Below are positions 24,118 to 37,212 of a stretch of 64,000 nucleotides of DNA, piece by piece. How positions within the stretch are numbered: position 1 is the stretch's first letter; the number at the start of each line of letters is the position of its first letter. The stretch comes from Adineta ricciae (Eukaryota; Rotifera; Eurotatoria; Adinetida; Adinetidae). Under the pieces are notes generated by a model that saw only the letters and a list, made by a program, of their open reading frames with translations, searched no databases and was not told where the DNA came from. Both the position numbers and the translations under genes were made by a program. The stretch is from positions 62,001-126,000 of the forward strand of contig CAJNOJ010000170.1 of assembly GCA_905250025.1 (NCBI GenBank). The letters run 5' to 3'.

Positions 24118-27100
24118 AGCATCAAACGATGTCGATCATAGAACAATGTGAAATATCATTGGCCTTCAATACTTTTAGTAGAAATATATATGATTGAAAT
24201 ATATTTGAAAAGCAAAAATGATGTTCATTTATATACAGAAGACTTATACCGTATCAAAAAGTACACAAAGGATCTAGTAGATAGTGTAAAAATACTGTAC
24301 TATTAATTTATTTTCATTATCTCATCAGCTGTTTGTTAGATTACACCTGAGTGATTTGTATAATTGACTTTCTAACATGTCTTGATTGTTAATTACAACT
24401 CGGAAACGATCGTTTATCATACCACATACATAAGCATGGAAAAGATGTGATTTTCATCAATGAAAAGATCGATGTATGATCTTGGATCTTATCAGAAAAG
24501 AGAAATCAAAGTCGATGTAACACAATTCTATCATTCATATCTTAATTTGAACAAAAAGCATTTCATGGTCATGGGTTAATAAACTGTATATGATCAGCTT
24601 AGACTAATTTGTATGTATATTATGTAACACGATCTTTATTACGATAAAAATTATAGAGTACATGAGAGAGTTACTGACTATATTGATATTCTTTCTTCTC
24701 CTTCAGCTTCTGTTTCTTTAACCTTTACAAATATGCTTTTTAAGTTTTTTTTTCTCTCTCCTATCAACATGGATGTTATCAGAATTTACAAACCAAGGAA
24801 GCGTAACATGTCATCTTTCTCGCTTTTATTGATTGATAAAAAAAAAGATTTAACGATATGTTCCCAGATATTCTTACTATTAGAAACAAATCTGTAATCG
24901 AATAATATTGGATAGAACACAATTGATACATAATTTTATTTTTGTTAATTGAATGTTCTTTAACGACAAACAAGATTTCTTATCGAACGAAGAGACGTTT
25001 TCAAGATGTATTAAATATGTACGCATTCATCCGTATGCTTTTCTTTTGTATAAATAAAGGTTCTACAAAACTACTCACAATTCCTGGTAAAAGCAATGCG
25101 CTTTATTAATATCAACTGTATATATGAAGACATGTATGTATCATTATCGAGTTAGAGATTAGACATGTCGTTTTAGGTTTTATCTTACGAAGAAAGAATA
25201 ACGAAGTTGTAATCATATATGAAGAATTTTCTCTTGGAAACAATTTCTGCTTTTTTTTCCAAAGAATAGTTTTTTTTGTCAGTCTAGACTTGTACGTGTG
25301 ATAGTTAGAGAGAAAGTTTCACACGCAAGATTCCAATGAAATGGATCATCTAGGAGAGAAAAATATTCGAAAACTTGTTCATTTTGTTTCTCTTCATGCG
25401 TGTTATTCATATTGACATATTCTTTTTGAGCACGACACGTCGAATAGTTTTATTCATATTGAGACACAATGAGAAATCTGATTTTGGTAGAATGTTTAGT
25501 TAGAAAAATAACAAGAAATGTAAGTAATACTGGACAAATGTCTTTTTCTATCACAGAAGTATTTATTGGTGAAAGTTGCTGAAAGTGATTGATAATATTC
25601 GCCATTAGCAGATAAACAAATTGATAATTGAAGATTTTATACAACAGGTCCAAAACGAGTTATTTATAACTCGAACTGTAAACAGAAATCTAGAGATGCG
25701 AAATCTGTTAAATGAAGATTTATTAAGAGAGATGGAAGACGATTACTTTTTCTCCGAATCATAAATGTAGAAAAAACAAGCTTTGTCGAGGGAGAAAACT
25801 TTTTTTGTTAATATGATACGTATATATATATATTGCTTATAGAATGCATTGTATCCCATATGTTTGACATTTGATTTCTCGAATGCTCGTCACGATAATC
25901 AACAAATAACAAGTGAGATATGTATTGTAACCTTCAGTGATCTATTATTTCATCGAGACGATACGGAAATTACGATAAGAAGATCCTTAAATAGTAAGTG
26001 CATTTCCCCTTTTTTTTTCTTTCTGATGAATTGGAAAAGTAAGAGCCGGAAGACCATCGTGATGTTTTTTGTTTTCGATGACATAGAAGCCGAAAATGCC
26101 CTTTATCGATCATTTGTTTAAATTAGTATCAAGTTGACCTTCGTGTAAGTCAGACTCTCTTGTCTTACAAATCGATTCGGGTTTTTTTTTCGTAACAAAA
26201 CGTAGAATTTGATTGATTTGTTCGTCGAACAAACGATCGTTTTGCTTTATTTAACTAATAGATCATCAAACATCTCTACAACAATTTTCTTCCAAGTAAG
26301 GAATGATTAATTAACTTTATTCGGTTCTTGTTCTACTTTGATGACAAGATGTATGATCAAATATTGTTGCAGATGGCGTTTTCAATGGATCATTACAAAT
26401 CGACTCATTTAAATATTCATTAGTATTCAAGAACATATTCTGAATAAATCAAACCAACTATCCACAGTTTATCAACGTTTAACTTCTGTTCTTCTCTTGA
26501 TGAATATGTATTTAACAGTTAAAATATATTCATCTTATCATTCGTTAAAAATTTCAGACAAATATCGATAATCGTAATTATGAGAAAGAATATTTCGTGT
26601 AAAATCACATACATCAGAAGATTCTCACAGATGAAAACTTTCTCATGAATATTCGACTTATTGTCTTTTCTTGTCATGTGTAAATACTTACTTTTTCGAT
26701 TGATATTTTCGTCTTGTAAAATACAATTTTTCTCTCTTTTAAGATGATAACACGTCATATGTGCCATCCTTCATTAACCGCATAGTATGTATAAGTAAAA
26801 AAGAAAAAGAAAACCACGTACATCATTTGTTTTAAGGTTAAAGATAAATGAATAAAAGAAACTGCTATTAGATCATATCTCTTAAATCAATTTTCTGACG
26901 GAGAGTCATTAGTTTTGACGATAGTGAGATGTCGAAATTATTTTTTGGACATACGAAAATTGTGTACTTGAACAAGGTTCGTGACAAGATAGTATCAATC
27001 AAAAGAAATCTTCTGATGATTAACTTACAAGAATAATCTTTTATTAATCGTAATTAATAAACAGGAAACTTTTATGAGTATTAATAAAAAATCTTTCTTC

Positions 27101-27422
27101 TTTTGTTTTTGGAATTATTTTGCAGTATGACGAAGACTTGTACGTTGAGTCAGATTTTCTACCTTGAAAGAAAGAAAAATATCGTAATGACGATGCGTAA
27201 GAATGCGAGAGGAGAAGAAAAAAAAAAGAAACGAAGAAATCGTCATAGTTCGTATTCTAATAAAATATAGATTGTCAGTTGCACCTGTATAATAATCCGC
27301 TCAGTTACAGAGTACGTTGTCGTTTCTTATTGTTTTAGTCTTACTGATTGACAGTATCTGGTTACTCTGGTCTTTTTTCCCAAATCCTTCGAGTGTCTTT
27401 CACTTCATCTTTTATCATAACT
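24118..27422. other. Long AT-rich intergenic region
   Basis: About 3.3 kb without a supported gene. Scattered short ORFs (for example at 25849-26121 plus and 26519-26767 minus) have AT-driven composition and no motif, and no splice-linked exon chain was found. It probably contains the 3' UTR of the small gene and distal regulatory sequence of the CLC gene. Confidence 0.45.
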
Positions 27423-30400
27423 ATGGCATCTTCAAGTGGTGCTGGAAGTGGAAATGAAAGAAAACTAATTCGTATGATAAAAACATTGTTTTATGTAAAA
27501 CTATGTTGAGAATGTTTGCTTTTGCTTTGAAGGTGTTCCGTCGACTGATGCACATGCGAGATTTAATCTTTCACCTGTTCCAAGTGTTGAAGATGATGAA
27601 ATTGAGAGTATCAATCGTCGAAATTATCCTGAAACTGATCAGGATGATAGTGGAGAAGAAGTGGATCTTACAGGTGGTGCATATGATAGTACAACTACTG
27701 TGACTATGTTCGATCATAATCATGATGTGACAAGTTCACTTCGTGTACAAGGACATGGTGGTTTAGGTAAGATGATAAATTTTCTTTAATGTTGTGTCAA
27801 CAATATTCGTTTAGTCACTGACGTTGCTTATGTTGTTCATAAACATTATGAAAACTTCCAAACTATTGATTGGTTAAAAGATTTGATGCGTAGTCGTATT
27901 CGTCATCGAAATTTACGTTCACAACGAAGAAAAAGTTGGAGACAACGATTCACATTTTTATTTGATACATGGAGTGGATGGATATGTGTTCTTTTAGTTG
28001 GCATATTAGCCGGTAAATTGATCAATGGAAATTCATCATTTCGTTCTTCTTCTTTGGAATAGGTTTTGTCGCTGGTTTCGTAGATATTGGTGCTAAATGG
28101 ATGAGCCATTGGAGATCCGGTGTTTGTACACCAGCATTCTGGCTCAATCGAGAACAATGCTGTTGGGCTTCATCAAAAGTCGAATTCGATGATGTTCATA
28201 ACGAAATATGTGATAATGTGAGTGATGAAGAGTGAATATGAGAGATCGGTCAATGAGGATAAATTTTAGTGGAAATCATGGTCACACATATTCGGTTTTA
28301 CAGAAACAGCAGTTGCTGCGTGGTTTTTTCGTTATTTTATGTTTATATTTTGGTCTGTAATATATTCTACTTTTATTGTTATACTTGTCGTTGGTTCTGC
28401 TCCGTATGCAAGTGGATCAGGTAAGGAAATTTGTAGACAATGACAAATACCATTCATGATGATTATATTTCAAAGGTATACCGGAGATTAAAACAATTCT
28501 GTCGGGTTTTATTATGTATGGTTACTTGGGTAAATGGACTTTTTTGATAAAAAGTATCGGAATGATTTTTGCGACAAGTGCTGGTCTTATTGTTGGTAAA
28601 GAAGGTCCATTTGTACATATTTCTTGTTGTTGTGGAAATATCTTTTCAAGTAATTTTTCAACATAAAAAACAAACTATTTGTTTATGCTTTTGAATACTT
28701 GAATTTTAGAACTTTTCCCAAAATATGGCAATAACGAAGCACGAAAACGTGAAATCTTATCAGCAGCTGCAGCTACTGGTGTTTCAGTTGCTTTCGGTGC
28801 ACCTATCGGTGGTATTCTATTTAGTTTAGAAGAAATTAGTTATTATTTTCCATACAAAACTCTTTGGCGAACATTTCTTTGCTGTATGGTCGGTGCACTC
28901 GTAGTTCGAATAATAAATCCATATGGAAACGGACATGAAATTCAATTTCCTGTTGAATATAATGTTCCATGGGCAACATTTGAAGTTATTCCATTTATTG
29001 GTCTTGGCGCATTGGGAGGTTTATGGGGAACATTATTTATCAAGACAAATATTCGTTGGTTAAAATATAAGAAAACTAGTCGAATCGGAAGATATCCACG
29101 TGCCGAAGTGATCATTTTGACGTTAATCACTGCTTTTATCTGTTATCCAAATCAGTATTTAAGATTAACAATGCCTGAACTCATTCGCCGTCTTGTTGGA
29201 CAATGTCATATCGATGATCATATGGATTTATGGTACGTTTTGTCATTTGTAAATTGAGTTGAAATGTTTATAGATGAATTTCCTTTTCTCCTTCTTTCAT
29301 TAGTGATTATGTTCGAGATAAGCCCATTGGAACTGCGACAGCAAAACTCTATGCTGCTGAAGCAGGTCCTGGTCTGCATCGTGCTATTTGGCAACTATTT
29401 TGGGCATTGATTGTACAAATGACACTCGTTATATTTACTATTGGTATAAAAGTTCCATCGGGTTTAATCGTACCGAGTATATCGATAGGAGCAATTGCTG
29501 GCCGTCTGATTGGAATTATAACAGAACAAATCGCATTTCAAAATCAGAATATAGCTCTTCTTCGACGTGAATGCGGAGTATCAAATGAACATTGTGTTAC
29601 ACCTGGACTCTATGCGGTCGTCGGTGCATGTGCTTTTCTAGGTGGAGTCAGTCGAATGACTGTTTCTCTTGTTGTCATTATGAGTGAAGTAACAGGTGGT
29701 TTATCTTATATTGTTCCATTGATGATTACAGCTCTAACAGCAAAATGGGTTGGTGATGCATTCGGAGAAGGAATTTATGAGGAAAACGTTAAATTAAGTG
29801 GTTATCCATTCTTAGGTAAAACAAATGAAAGAAAGAAGAATTTTGCATGAACGTTCTTTAATTTAGAAAATCGTGAAAGTTTTCGTTTTTCTCTCAAAGC
29901 TGGTGAAGCAATACGTGCGAATCGTTCCGGCGAGAATCCTCCTTTAGCATGTATTTATCAAGATGGTATGACCATTGCTCAAATCGATGCATTAGTTCGT
30001 CATCAACCTCATTCAGTCTATCCAGTTGTTATTAGTGCAGATTTTCCTTGTATTGTCGGTCAAGTGCAACGAAGAGATCTTTTAGTTGTACTCAAATCAC
30101 GAAAGATACAATTGGAATATGAAAAACCAAAGTCTGGATCGTTGAATCGAAAAATGTCAGTCGTTTCAATGTCGAATTTGTTGAATAAATCTGGTCAAGC
30201 AGCGTCACTTGGACGACGACGGGCGTCCATTGCTTTGCAAGCATCAAAAATCTTACAATTACATAAATTAGTTGATCGAGCACCAATTATCGTTACAGAT
30301 CAAACACCAATGGAAGCAGTTGTCGATATGTTTAGAAAATTGGGATGTCGACAAATCTTTGTCACTAAGAATGGGTAAATTTTCCAAGAAAACATACGAA

Positions 30401-30508
30401 GAAAATACGAATATGTTTTATTCTAGTCGTTTGCAAGGTATTTTAACTCGAAAAGATATTATTCGATTGATGCATGACGCAAATGTATCGGGTAAATTTG
30501 ATGATTAA
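27423..30508 (+). CDS. CLCN: CLC-3/4/5-type 2Cl-/H+ exchanger
   Basis: Endosomal/lysosomal chloride-proton antiporter. Ten exons (27423-27471, 27533-27766, 27815-28012, 28063-28217, 28270-28420, 28476-28649, 28710-29232, 29304-29815, 29867-30374, 30427-30508) give 861 residues. After an acidic cytosolic N-terminus come CLC landmarks: the CLC-3/4/5 loop [33 protein letters not shown], the gating-glutamate filter [43 protein letters not shown] and [16 protein letters not shown]. The glutamate of GKEGP makes it exchanger-type. Two CBS domains follow (about residues 655-715 with SVYPVVIS, and 785-855 with [20 protein letters not shown]), separated by a Ser/Lys/Arg-rich insert. AATAAA at 30572-30577. 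The TAC.. [13 protein letters not shown] segment upstream of TM1 is also CLC-3/4/5-like. Confidence 0.95.
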
Positions 30509-32305
30509 ACTTATGTCAATTTCTAGGAAAATACATGTAACTTTACACGATCTTGTAAAGTGTATTTCGAAAATAAAGTTTCTATTTTATTCTTTTAACA
30601 TTCATTAATTGTAATTTACATTAAGATCTCGCACTATAATGCATAAATGAAGTTGTTTTTTTTTGTCGAAATGTACCGTGTTCATCATTTGTTTTAACAA
30701 TTAATGATGTCGATCTTTGCATCCTGAACTTCCTACATCTCATCAAACTTAATATGACTTTTAATGGCTATTTATCCGAACATACAAATAGTTCTTTCGT
30801 ATTTGCTTCGATCAATTTTTCAGTGGTATTTCAACAACTTGTTTATTTACTGCGTTAATCATTTATTAATATTGCTTTACGAATTCATGATATGTCAAGT
30901 TCGTTTATTGTTTCTGTTTATTCAATTTTCATTGTGTATATTGAATAGTAATCGAAATAATTGCTTTATGTGTTGACATTAGACATTTTCCATTGACTAA
31001 AATCATTCGGAAGAAATGAATCACATGTCAATGTATTTTATTTGAACATAATCGCTCTATAATAGTTAATCTTTAAAGATAAATAATTCGCTATCCCATA
31101 GTAACGGGAAGAAGATCTTTACTTGAAGTAACTTTTACGTATTCATTGATCATTGTCTCATATTTGAATTCCGTGATCGATTTGTAATACATTATGAGAA
31201 AATAAGAACAACAGGTGATAGAGATAAATCTCGAAGTGTTCATTTATGAATATGAAATATTCAATCTGAATAGTCACAATATGATATTATCAAAAAATCT
31301 ATTTTCGATTTAATTCAAAGAAAAAATACTCTCGGATCTTTTCGTTCGTCGAATGTATCTTTATTTTGCAGTTATTTAACTAAAACAAATCAGACATGAT
31401 ACACACATTGTAACATCTTGTTCTTTCTCTCTCTAATCAATACTAACGAAGGTTTGCCTTTAGTTTTACTATGAATTTACTTGGTATCAGCTTCATTCAG
31501 TAGAAAATACAATAGAATCAAATATACAAAAGGACTTGAGAGTCATCGATATGATATAAGTCTATAACTAAAAGATACTTTTCTGTGGGGTTTTAATTAA
31601 TATTTTGAACTTGGGATTAAAGCACTATTTGTTTTTCGACAGAACGAAAATCATGATGCACAGGAATATAAGAAAGAACTCAAATATGGAAAAACAGAAA
31701 AAGAATCAAATAATTGTATTAATGAAATCAACAGTAATTTCTAAAGATCCAGAACAAGTAACATATTGATGATATCGTATGGGTGAAAATGCGACTATAT
31801 ATATGGCATTGTTCCTCTCATGATCAACATTATGTTACCAACAAGCATACCATTTGACCTATTTAGTATATTACTAATATCACATTTTCATGAATTTTTA
31901 TGTTTCAAATATCTTTATGAAAAGTATCTTAGATTTCTGTTTACATTGCTTAACAAGTCACTTATGTCGATATAAGATTTCGAATATTTTTTCAACATAG
32001 TTTTTTTCCATTTCAACAATATGGAAATGTCATACCTTGCCTCAAGGTCCGGGAGAACTCTGAAAATACTGGAATATTTTTTGAACGTAAGCCTTGCAAA
32101 CTAAACTTACCTTCTCGGTTACTTAGTAATTTTCTATAGAATGAAGATTAAAGGAAGAATGTCTGAATACTTAAAATATTAAATTGAGCTTAAATTAACT
32201 CTATTATCACACACCGTACAAGAGTTATTCTGCGTAACATCGAATTTTATTTCACTAATTGATCGTATTCAACTAAACAATGGATCACACCATCCCATCG
32301 TCTTG
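30509..32305. other. Intergenic, AT-rich
   Basis: 3' UTR of the CLC gene and 3' flank of the minus-strand receptor. No exon chain, repeat or RNA gene was seen. Confidence 0.5.
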
Positions 32306-33235
32306 TTACACTATTATGGTCGCTACAATATTTCTTCGACGTCCGATCCGTCTCAGAATTGACATTTTCAATGGTTCATTAAAATAAAACAAAGAAATAC
32401 AAATAAATACCAAAGATGCATCTAAAAATACAAGAGCAATTCGAAAGTGATATTTTGGAAGTTCAGTAACAAATGACATAACGATGAAAGTTGTATAGGG
32501 TAAGCCAAGTAGAAGCAAGGTAGATATGACAAGAATAATTTGTCGAACCATTTTTAATTCTCTCTGTGCTCGCAAAAGTATATTTGTCGATATCACACGC
32601 TCTCTAACTTCTTTCACATATCGTACCAGTTTCAGATATATCAAAACAATCAATGAAATAGGGATTAAATATATACAAAATACCATATAAACAATAGAAA
32701 ATGATGGTTGAATAGGTAGTTGACAGATCTGATTGGCAGCATTGTAAATAATTTCACCACGGAGCAGAAATTCTAAAGGATAAAGTAACCCAAACAACCA
32801 TGTGAAACATATCAATAAAATTTGAACACGAGCAAGCTGCCAAAATAACCAATGTGGATGTATAGCGATAACATATCGATAAGCTGCTTGCAATGAGAAC
32901 GAGAAAATAAGTGCCGAGCATATCCCATCGGCAATATAAGCTCGGAAAATACACAATGAATCCTGATATTCGATTCCATTTAGGTCATTGCCAAATGTAA
33001 ATGAATTGGCACCGATTCGGACACTTGCAAAAACACCATTGAGTAAACACGAATTAGCAACCAATAACATTGGAATTGTATGACATGTCTTGTCCAAAAT
33101 AATAATACCAAAGAAAACGAAAGCACAACAAATTGAAATAAGGTTAAAAACAAGGTAAAAAATATCGCTCAGAATGAACCAAGATTCAACAGACATGTCG
33201 GTAAGAGAAAAGAAGGAATAAGTTGACTTGATCAA
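32306..33235 (-). CDS. Intronless 7-TM receptor (rhodopsin-like GPCR), orphan
   Basis: 309 residues, one exon; a second in-frame Met (MSVESWFIL) 13 residues in is an equally good start. Seven hydrophobic segments are spaced as in class A receptors. TM3 has ICSALIFSFSLQAAYRYVIA (YRY in place of DRY) with a Cys before it (SLCIFRAY) and a Cys in the second extracellular loop (NQICQLPI). TM5 has a Pro (YLIPISLIVLIY), TM6 GLPYTTF and TM7 SLFYFNEPLKMSIL in place of NPxxY. A basic tail (RRIGRRRN) ends the protein. It is not a close copy of the receptor at 16510-17373 but shares the intronless layout and loss of DRY. The ligand is unknown. Confidence 0.75.
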   Translation of the reverse strand: MIKSTYSFFSLTDMSVESWFILSDIFYLVFNLISICCAFVFFGIIILDKTCHTIPMLLVANSCLLNGVFASVRIGANSFTFGNDLNGIEYQDSLCIFRAYIADGICSALIFSFSLQAAYRYVIAIHPHWLFWQLARVQILLICFTWLFGLLYPLEFLLRGEIIYNAANQICQLPIQPSFSIVYMVFCIYLIPISLIVLIYLKLVRYVKEVRERVISTNILLRAQRELKMVRQIILVISTLLLLGLPYTTFIVMSFVTELPKYHFRIALVFLDASLVFICISLFYFNEPLKMSILRRIGRRRNIVATIIV

Positions 33236-34094
33236 CTTCTCACCATTAAGCAGTGTTTTGTTAATGGCAACGCTACACCCGTTAAAATGAATGTCTGTTC
33301 TACGTTAAACAAGAGAAAATTAGATCATATGTAACGCGATAAACCAATAAATATGTATATTCCAAAGCAGTTTAACAGCTTTCTTTTAAGACTTCGCCTC
33401 CACTAAGAAATTCCAAAGTTTAATCATAATTAAAGTCACTTTTTAGAGCGCAACTTCTAGAATTCCGCTGTCTTCAGGCTGAAGATGAGATAGAGACACA
33501 AAATACTTTCTTGCGTTCTGTCACATTGTTCATCAGTTAAATCCGCTAGACAGAGAGTGAATCGACATCTTGTACTTTCGTTTCCAACAGAACGAAAAAA
33601 AAAATTTTTCTCGGTATTTAGATGGTTGAAGATGATTAGTTTCTTCAGCGGAGACAAGGACTTGAAGAAAATTCAAATATGTCATCATCTAATTTGATTG
33701 ACAGTTCACACAGCCGATATGAAAATGTAGAATAACTTTTGCAAAAATAAGAAAAAACAACGATCGTGAAGCAAAAGCTTTATTTTTATATCTAAATTAA
33801 TTTCATCATCACTTTCTAAATATATCGTTAAAAATTTTTTAATAAACTCATTATGAAAATATAAAGCGCGAAGCACAGTGTGTTCAACACTATCTATATT
33901 TTACGGAGACTAACACAGTTGCGTACCTTAATCAAAAATAGAAAATGTCGGTAGATACAAATTTATAATGATGTCTAGATCGATGGACATCACTATTCAT
34001 GACAGGATTACAGCAACTTATTACTTTCCGCCGTCACAAGAACATGATAATAAGCGTCTTTTTTTGGTAGACTCCAATAAAAGACGGGTCCGCT
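33236..34094. other. Intergenic
   Basis: AT-rich with no supported exon; ends at the GCCGAC-rich repeat element. Confidence 0.5.
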
Positions 34095-34611
34095 ACACTT
34101 TGCCGACAATCATTTTGCCGACAGTCACTTTGCCGACGCCGTTTTGCCGACTGGTACACTTTGCCGACAATCATTTTGCCGACAGTCACTTTGCCGACGC
34201 CGTTTTGCCGACTGGTACACTTTGCCGACAATCATTTTGCCGACAATCACTTTGCCGACAGATACACTTTGCTGACAGATACGTTTTGCCGACACATCTT
34301 TTTGTCAAAAATTCCAAAACACATATTTCTTCTTGTAACCATAGCCTGAAGTGAATGATGCTACAGCCACCTTTCAGCAAACCATGCTACATCCATCATA
34401 TCCCCACCTTAGCCCTTCCCTGCACCCTCAATTAGGTTTTTCATTGCACCCTCGTTTAAGTCTTCCCCTACACCCTCATTTAGGTGTTCCCCTGCACCCT
34501 CATTTAAGTTCTGATCCTCAAAATAATGATGACTATAGAAGATCAGACAAAAAGATCCGTGGGCAAAGTGTATCCGTCGGTAATATGATTGTCGGCAAAA
34601 TGATTGCGACC
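34095..34611. repeat. GCCGAC tandem-repeat element with inverted end and 24-bp internal array
   Basis: A 61-bp unit starting ACACTTTGCCGAC is repeated at 34095, 34156 and 34217 (the third diverging towards 34305). Each unit is itself built of about 15-bp subunits of the form TTTTGCCGACAATCA. About 250 bp further, 34560-34611 carries the same motif in inverted orientation (GTCGGCAAAATGATTG). Between them lies a second array, four copies of a 24-bp unit containing TGCACCCTCATTTA (34416-34510). The ORFs crossing it are repeat artefacts. The layout suggests a non-autonomous element with repeat-built inverted ends. Confidence 0.7.
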
Positions 34612-34924
34612 CCTTCACTTGCCTCAGCTTATAATCCATGAATCGCTAATACATCCTAATTAGTTCAATGAAACGTTCGGAAGATCATAGAAGTCGTCGC
34701 TTTCGTGTTGAAAGCTCATTGTAAAAGAACATATTGAAGAGAAAAGATCACTTTTACTCTTGTTCGTCTATCAAAGAGGTTTATTTTTGCGTGCGATAAT
34801 CGACGTTTACATAACTTTGCTTTTTTACTTATTGAACTACAAGGATATCTTTCATCAATTTTAACTTGAAGTTAAACAAAGACGATTTCTATACATGAAC
34901 AAAACAAAACACAAATCAGTTAAT
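34612..34924. other. Intergenic, 3' flank of trichoplein
   Basis: Short AT-rich spacer between the repeat element and the TCHP stop codon. Nothing seen. Confidence 0.5.
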
Positions 34925-36900
34925 TTAATTCCAATTAGCTCGACGACGACCATAGAACTAAAACAGACAAGTTAGATGTCATTGAAAACGAATGAAAACT
35001 TTTCAATTACTTTAGGTTCAACGGTTGTTGCAGAAATAACAGCTCGTTGTTTTCGTACTAATTCATCCATTTGTCTTTTATCTTCACGTTCCATTATATC
35101 TTGTTTTTCTAAATCTAATCGAGATTGTGCTCGTTCTTGTTGAACAATCGAGATCTGAATGAAACAATACAAATCAAGATTTCATTTCAAAGAACAAAAA
35201 TTGCAAATCATTACTTGTCTTTGTAAATCTTGTTTTCTATCTTCTCTCTCTTTCACTTGTTTTTGTTTCTCTATCAAATCATATTTTCTTGCTTGTTCCA
35301 TCTCCGATATTAATGCTTGTCGTTTTTCATATGTTTCTTGTTGTTGTTCTTTGAGTGCTTGTAACTTTTCCATTACTTGTTCCTGTCGTTCATCCATCAC
35401 TTGTCGCATCAATTTCTCACGTAATTCTCTTTCACGATCCCATTCTTGTTCGCGACGTGCCCATTGTTTCGCAGCTTCTTCCCTTTAATCAAACAAGGCG
35501 AATCAGTGTCAATCGTTTGTACGAAGAGAGAAAATATTTACTGAAACATTGCATCAAGTTCTTGCTCTTTTTCTTTTTCTAATTTCATTTGTTGTTGAAA
35601 TTGTTTTAACATATGTAATGCGTCGCGTCGTAATTGTTCACGTTGCTCAGATTGTTCCATACGACTTTCTTCATCAGCATGAGCAATCGATGAAAGAATT
35701 TTCATGTCCAATTCCTACATAAAATCAAAATTTGAACTGAGAACAATGTAGGAATGATCTAACAAACCAATTGTTCTTGAATTTCTTTTGCTCGTTTATG
35801 TAATTTTGCCTTATGTTGGCGTAAAAGTTGTCGACTTCAATGGAATATGAAAAGTCAAAATTTAGTGGAAAGAATGAAATTTACCCATAATCTTGTTGTA
35901 TATAACGTTTTTCCATTTGTTTCTTTTCTTCTTCATACTGATCTAATTCCCACTGGTCACGCAAAAGGCGTTCTTCTTCTTGTTTTAACACTTCAGACTA
36001 AAGAAACAGTTTCTAAATACAAATTCATCAGAGAATAGAAACCTCTTCTTCTTTTTCTTTGAGTTCTTCCATTTGCTCTTGCAAAATATATTTCAATTCT
36101 TCGATTCTTCGTTTTCTCTCGTTTTGTTCTTCTTGTTCGTATCTTTCTTGTTCATCCAATCGTTGTCGTAGTTCTTGTTGATATCTTTGTTTCTCCTCTT
36201 CTTCCTCCTTCTGTGCCAAACGTCTCTCATTCAATTGTTCAGACCAATATTCTGGTTGAAGATTTTCTAATTTTTGCTGTTCAATTGAACGCAAATCAGG
36301 ATCATTGGCTATCCAATGTTCATAAAGTTTTTCTTCAGCAACAGTTTGACGTTCTTTTTCGCGAGCTGAACGAAGAGATTCAGCACGCATTTTCATATCA
36401 GGTACTGATTCACGTGCTGATTGACGAATTGACAACAATTCGCTCTGCAAAAATAAAACAATACAAGTGTTAAGAAGAACTGTTGATTTACTTGGAATTG
36501 AAGTTTTTCTTCTTCAAGAATCGCAGCAAGACGATTACGACGTTGTTCTAGACGATTTAATTTCTCTTCTTTTTCTTTTTGACCACGATGTGCTTCATTA
36601 CTAAACCGAATTCATTTACAGAAACTGAATGCTAGATCAGAAAAGTCATCTACCTTAAAACAGCTGAAGTGGGTGCTGTCCAATGGCTGTGTACCGAATT
36701 ATGACGTGTTTGAGTCTTAAAATAATTCGCTGTTTGAGCCCATTGAGCTCTGAACGATCAATGTCAAAACGAGATTAAATATTAAAAAAAACGACGGATT
36801 ACTTTTTTTCAGCTTCTATTTCTTGTTTTCGTTGAATAATCTGTTGAGGTGTTGCCAAATGTCTACTGGCATAATGTGAATGTAAAGTTGGTAAGACCAT
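34925..36900 (-). CDS. TCHP: Trichoplein (keratin-filament/centriole coiled-coil protein)
   Basis: Coiled-coil protein of centriolar subdistal appendages that scaffolds ninein, activates Aurora A to restrain cilium assembly and binds keratin filaments in vertebrates. Ten exons (36803-36900, 36654-36749, 36492-36600, 36043-36444, 35885-35997, 35768-35834, 35542-35714, 35215-35482, 35011-35154, 34925-34957) give 500 residues, almost the human length (498). The N-terminus MVLPTLHSHYASRH resembles human MALPTLPSYW. YEHWIANDPDLR matches the family YEHWKKNNPKLR motif, RQHKAKLHKRAKEIQEQL the human QYNAQLSRRTQQIQEEL segment, and the last exon gives YGRRRANWN, matching the human ending YGHPKIAWN. The rest is continuous Glu/Gln/Arg-rich heptad sequence of the TPH/trichohyalin-plectin homology type. 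All junctions are in phase, introns 45-60 bp. Confidence 0.92.
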
Positions 36901-37212
36901 CGTTAGTTTCTAGAATATGTAACGTGAGATTATTGATGAAGTTGAACAATGATTTCAGGTTGCACAAGTGCCATGCACATTGATCAATCTATGGTATCTG
37001 CCTTTAGCAATACATATGCACGTCTCAATTAAACATCTTTTCGAAATTTAATTGATGAAAACGTTCATGGAATTCCTTTAATAAGTGTTTTTTTTTGTAA
37101 TAGAACAAGTTTCCTGCAGAGAAAAAAGAACAATAGAGGTCGCTAGTATCAACACTTTAATGTTTCAACAAAGAAAAAAGAAGAAGATTATGCCATTCGG
37201 TTTTATTCGACA
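36901..37212. other. Short intergenic spacer
   Basis: TCHP promoter side and 3' flank of the next minus-strand gene. Nothing else seen. Confidence 0.5.

Noticed and set aside
24118-27422. Possible long non-coding or missed gene in the 3.3-kb spacer
   Set aside because: Searched for in-phase exon chains and RNA gene boxes by eye and found none that hold together.
34095-34305. CRISPR-like direct repeats
   Set aside because: Repeats are contiguous 61-bp tandem units without unique spacers, and the genome is animal.
33968-34354. 128-codon ORF rich in Phe-Ala-Asp repeats, and its antisense partners
   Set aside because: Translation of the GCCGAC tandem array in several frames; repeat artefacts.
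35159-35488. 109-codon Ser/Cys-rich plus-strand ORF
   Set aside because: Antisense shadow of trichoplein coiled-coil exons.
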